NCBI GenBank assembly: GCA_018828205.1
Contig: JAHJWA010000319.1
Coordinates: forward strand, 1-8,158
Length of the DNA stretch: 8,158 bases
Reading direction: 5' to 3'
Source of the DNA: Alphaproteobacteria bacterium
GTDB lineage: Bacteria; Pseudomonadota; Alphaproteobacteria; Sphingomonadales; Sphingomonadaceae
Positions within the stretch are counted from its first letter, which is position 1. Every line of letters begins with the position of its first letter. The notes below the pieces were generated by a model. It had not been told where the DNA came from and ran no database searches. It saw only the letters and a program-made list of their open reading frames with translations. Shown here piece after piece: positions 6,433-8,158 of this stretch. Both the position numbers and the translations under genes were made by a program.

Positions 6433-6478
6433 AATGGCCGGCCTCGAAGTAGGTTCCCACGGGCGGAAAAATTTTTTT
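6433..6478 (-). promoter_or_regulatory. EcfG-like promoter with upstream A/T tract for the candidate small RNA
   Basis: Read on the - strand: GGAAC (6457-6453), 16 bases, then CATT (6436-6433), one mismatch from the EcfG consensus GGAAC-N16/17-CGTT. Just upstream, an unbroken 12-base A7T5 tract (6478-6467) stands out from the GC-rich surroundings. It lies at about -41 to -52 relative to the inferred start at 6426, where UP elements bind the polymerase alpha subunits. The -10 mismatch keeps confidence moderate. Confidence 0.5.
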
Positions 6479-6517
6479 GGGCTTTTGCGCCGGTGCCGCA
6501 AATTGGCCCCGCAAGCG

Positions 6518-7264
6518 CTAGATGAAGGGCCGACGCTGGCCCACATGGCGATCGAATTGCGCGTATTCGCTGGCCGCGTCGAGATCGGCGACGCAGATTT
6601 CGCCGGGCTTCCATTCCACCAGCCCGTTGCGCGCCAGCGATTTGATCGTGCGGTTGGTGTGGACCAGCGAAAGCCCGAGCATATCGGCGATCTGCGCCTG
6701 CTTGATCGGCAGCGCCAGCCGGTTGTCTTTATCGACCATCCCCACCCCGATCGCGCGGTCGAGCAACCAAACCGCGAGATAGGTCACCCGCTCCTTGGCC
6801 GAGCGGCGGCCCAGCGCGACGATATGCTCCTCGAGCGCGGTTTCTTCCTTTGCCGCAAGCCAGGTCAGGTCGTAGCCGAGCCGGGGATGGGTGCCGATGA
6901 GTTCGGCAAAGCCGCTCTGGTCGAACACGCAGAGCCTCGCGGGCAGCAGGGCCTCGACCGAATGTGTGGGAGCTTCGTCGAAAGCGCCCTGCAACCCGAT
7001 GAGATCGCCGGGGAACATGAAATTGACGATTTGCCGCCGGCCGTCATCGAGCTCGCGATAGCGGATCAGAACGCCTTCCAGCACGGTGTAGAGATGATTC
7101 AGCGGCTGGCCCTGCCGCACGACCGCCCCCAGACGCTCGACCAGGACCTCGCCGCGCTTGAAGGCCTGCATATAGTCCCGCTGCCGCGGTTCGAGCGGTC
7201 TGAGCCCGGAGCACTTCTGGAGTGGGCATCGTGGGCATGCTACCGGATTGTCGACTGCGATCAT
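6518..7264 (-). CDS. Crp/Fnr family transcription regulator with Fnr-like cysteine set
   Basis: A DNA-binding regulator with an N-terminal cyclic-nucleotide-fold sensor domain and a C-terminal winged helix. With the ATG at 7264 it is 248 residues. The sensor beta-roll carries VVRQGQPLNHLYTVLEGVLIRY and FMFPGDLIGL (about 48-91). The dimerisation helix is near 125-155, and the helix-turn-helix QAQIADMLGLSLVHTNRTIKSL lies near 189-210. Cysteines C10, C13 and C18 (C-P-R-C-P-L-Q-K-C) plus C112 match the spacing logic of E. coli FNR (C20, C23, C29, C122), whose four cysteines hold an oxygen-labile [4Fe-4S] cluster; oxygen or redox sensing is therefore inferred. A start choice is needed: the frame extends to an ATG at 7297 and a TTG at 7321. 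Only the ATG at 7264 has a purine-rich GCGGGGG upstream, and the TTG is part of a TTGACA that could be a promoter -35. The gene is divergent from phyR; downstream on its strand is the candidate small RNA. Confidence 0.88.
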   Translation of the reverse strand: MIAVDNPVACPRCPLQKCSGLRPLEPRQRDYMQAFKRGEVLVERLGAVVRQGQPLNHLYTVLEGVLIRYRELDDGRRQIVNFMFPGDLIGLQGAFDEAPTHSVEALLPARLCVFDQSGFAELIGTHPRLGYDLTWLAAKEETALEEHIVALGRRSAKERVTYLAVWLLDRAIGVGMVDKDNRLALPIKQAQIADMLGLSLVHTNRTIKSLARNGLVEWKPGEICVADLDAASEYAQFDRHVGQRRPFI

Positions 7265-7348
7265 TCGTGCATTGCCCCCGCTTCTCGCATCGCCCATTGG
7301 CGGGGCTCGAGAGATTGTCAAATCAAACGGAATGGCCCCCGCGAGCGC

Positions 7349-7373
7349 GGAACCATCCCAATTGGCCTGCGTT
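7349..7373 (+). promoter_or_regulatory. EcfG-type promoter of phyR
   Basis: GGAAC (7349-7353), exactly 16 bases, then CGTT (7370-7373): a full match to the alphaproteobacterial EcfG consensus. A start near 7380 would give a ~24-base leader containing the ribosome site GGAAGGGG (7391-7398) before the ATG at 7404. It implies that phyR is switched on by the sigma factor it releases, the usual positive loop of the general stress response. Confidence 0.85.
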
Positions 7374-7403
7374 CTAGGCGCGCTAACCTTGGAAGGGGAC
7401 TCT

Positions 7404-8158
7404 ATGTCGCTTGGTGATCAGATTGCGAAGAATTTGCCGTATTTGCGCCGTTATGCGCGCGCCCTGACCGGTTCCCAGGCGACGGGCGACGCCTTCGTCC
7501 GGGCGACCCTGGAAGCGGCGCTGGCCGACGAGGATCTCAAGCGGTCGCTCGATGGCGGCCGTGTCCCGCTCTATCGGGCCTTCAACAAGGTCTGGGCGAG
7601 CGCCTATCTCGAGGCTCCCGAGCCCGAGACCGAGTCCGGCGCGCATGAACAGGCCGCCAGCGGCAGGCTCAAGGCGATCACCCCGATGAACCGTCAGGCA
7701 CTGCTGCTGACGACGCTCGAGGATTTCTCGGTCGATCAGGCTTCGGAGATCATGGAGGTCGAACCCAACGAGATCGAGAAACTCGTGCAGGAAGCGGTCG
7801 CCGAGATCGATCGCGAAACCTCGACCAGCGTGCTGATCATCGAGGACGAGCCGCTGATTTCGATGCAGCTCGAGGATCTGGTCAAGTCGCTTGGCCACGA
7901 GATCTGCGGAACCGCGGCGACGCGGACGCAGGCGCAGGAAGTGGTCGCAGAAAAGACCCCGGGCCTGGTGCTTGCCGATATCCAGCTCGCCGACGGGTCC
8001 TCGGGTCTTGATGCGGTGGACGACATTCTCGCGATCGACACCGTGCCGGTGATCTTCATCACCGCCTATCCCGAACGGCTGCTGACCGGCGACCGGCCCG
8101 AGCCCACCTATCTGGTTACCAAGCCGTTCCAGGAACAGACGGTGCGGGCGGCGATCAG
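7404..8158 (+). CDS. phyR: General stress response regulator PhyR (3' end outside window)
   Basis: PhyR is the anti-anti-sigma factor of the alphaproteobacterial general stress response. When its receiver domain is phosphorylated, its sigma-like domain binds NepR and frees EcfG. The 251 residues visible cover nearly the whole protein (family length about 260-270). Residues 1-135 form the ECF sigma-like domain: a sigma2-like part begins IAKNLPYLRRYARALTGSQ, and a sigma4-like part has NRQALLLTTLEDFSVDQASEIM. Residues 142 onward are the receiver, with acidic E147/D148, phosphoacceptor D192 in LVLADIQLADGSSG, T220 in the typical FITAYPERLLTG stretch, and K240 in VTKPF. The ATG has a strong GGAAGGGG site 5 bases upstream. 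A perfect EcfG promoter precedes it. It is divergent from the Crp/Fnr gene. The missing piece is only the last helix; nepR and ecfG may follow beyond the window. Confidence 0.97.
   Translation, partial: MSLGDQIAKNLPYLRRYARALTGSQATGDAFVRATLEAALADEDLKRSLDGGRVPLYRAFNKVWASAYLEAPEPETESGAHEQAASGRLKAITPMNRQALLLTTLEDFSVDQASEIMEVEPNEIEKLVQEAVAEIDRETSTSVLIIEDEPLISMQLEDLVKSLGHEICGTAATRTQAQEVVAEKTPGLVLADIQLADGSSGLDAVDDILAIDTVPVIFITAYPERLLTGDRPEPTYLVTKPFQEQTVRAAI

Noticed and set aside
7265..7321. TTG at 7321 as start of the Crp/Fnr protein
   Set aside because: It has no ribosome site and forms part of a TTGACA; the first 19 residues look unconserved and the cysteine motif sits near the N-terminus when the ATG at 7264 is used.
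7312..7325. FNR/FixK box in the Crp/Fnr-phyR intergenic region
   Set aside because: Only one half-site (ATCAA, 7321-7325) is present; the partner half does not match TTGAT at the proper spacing.
6356..7417. A 353-codon open frame on the + strand across the Crp/Fnr gene
   Set aside because: It is the shadow of the - strand Crp/Fnr gene, overlaps the small-RNA region and the phyR promoter, and shows no domain of its own.

Overview
The window is GC-rich DNA from an alphaproteobacterium, most likely of the Sphingomonadales (Sphingomonas/Erythrobacter type). The case rests on the PhyR-type general stress regulator, EcfG-type promoter motifs, an alphaproteobacterial ClpS, and GC-biased codon use throughout. 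Placement below the order level is not possible from the sequence alone. I see no insertion sequence, tRNA, rRNA or CRISPR array, and gene packing is dense.

Left part (1-3299, all + strand): the 3' part of clpS (N-degron adaptor of the Clp protease). After a 98-bp gap comes the lptF-lptG pair, the two permease subunits of the lipopolysaccharide export transporter. Overlapping the lptG stop by an ATGA junction is a GNAT acetyltransferase gene whose frame is broken by one extra base near 3110-3112.

Middle (3309-5679): a membrane fatty-acid-desaturase-like gene on the - strand, convergent with the broken GNAT gene. Divergent from it is a 384-residue acyltransferase of the YghO type, the family that includes the bacterial ceramide synthase. 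The pair suggests lipid tailoring, possibly sphingolipid synthesis, which is inference.

Right part (5680-8158): this looks like a general stress response (GSR) island. It holds a stand-alone receiver protein (+), a compact candidate small RNA (-), a four-cysteine Crp/Fnr regulator (-), and the start of phyR (+), which runs off the window. EcfG-type motifs (GGAAC, 16-17 bases, then CGTT or a near match) precede the receiver gene, the candidate small RNA and phyR; the phyR copy is perfect. In known GSR circuits, phosphorylated PhyR sequesters the anti-sigma factor NepR and frees the sigma factor EcfG. nepR and ecfG are not in this window.

The main discovery candidate is the roughly 90-nt RNA at 6336-6426 (-). 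It has an EcfG-like promoter, a 5' hairpin presenting a cytosine-rich loop, and a strong intrinsic terminator. This is the architecture described for the Caulobacter GSR RNA GsrN.
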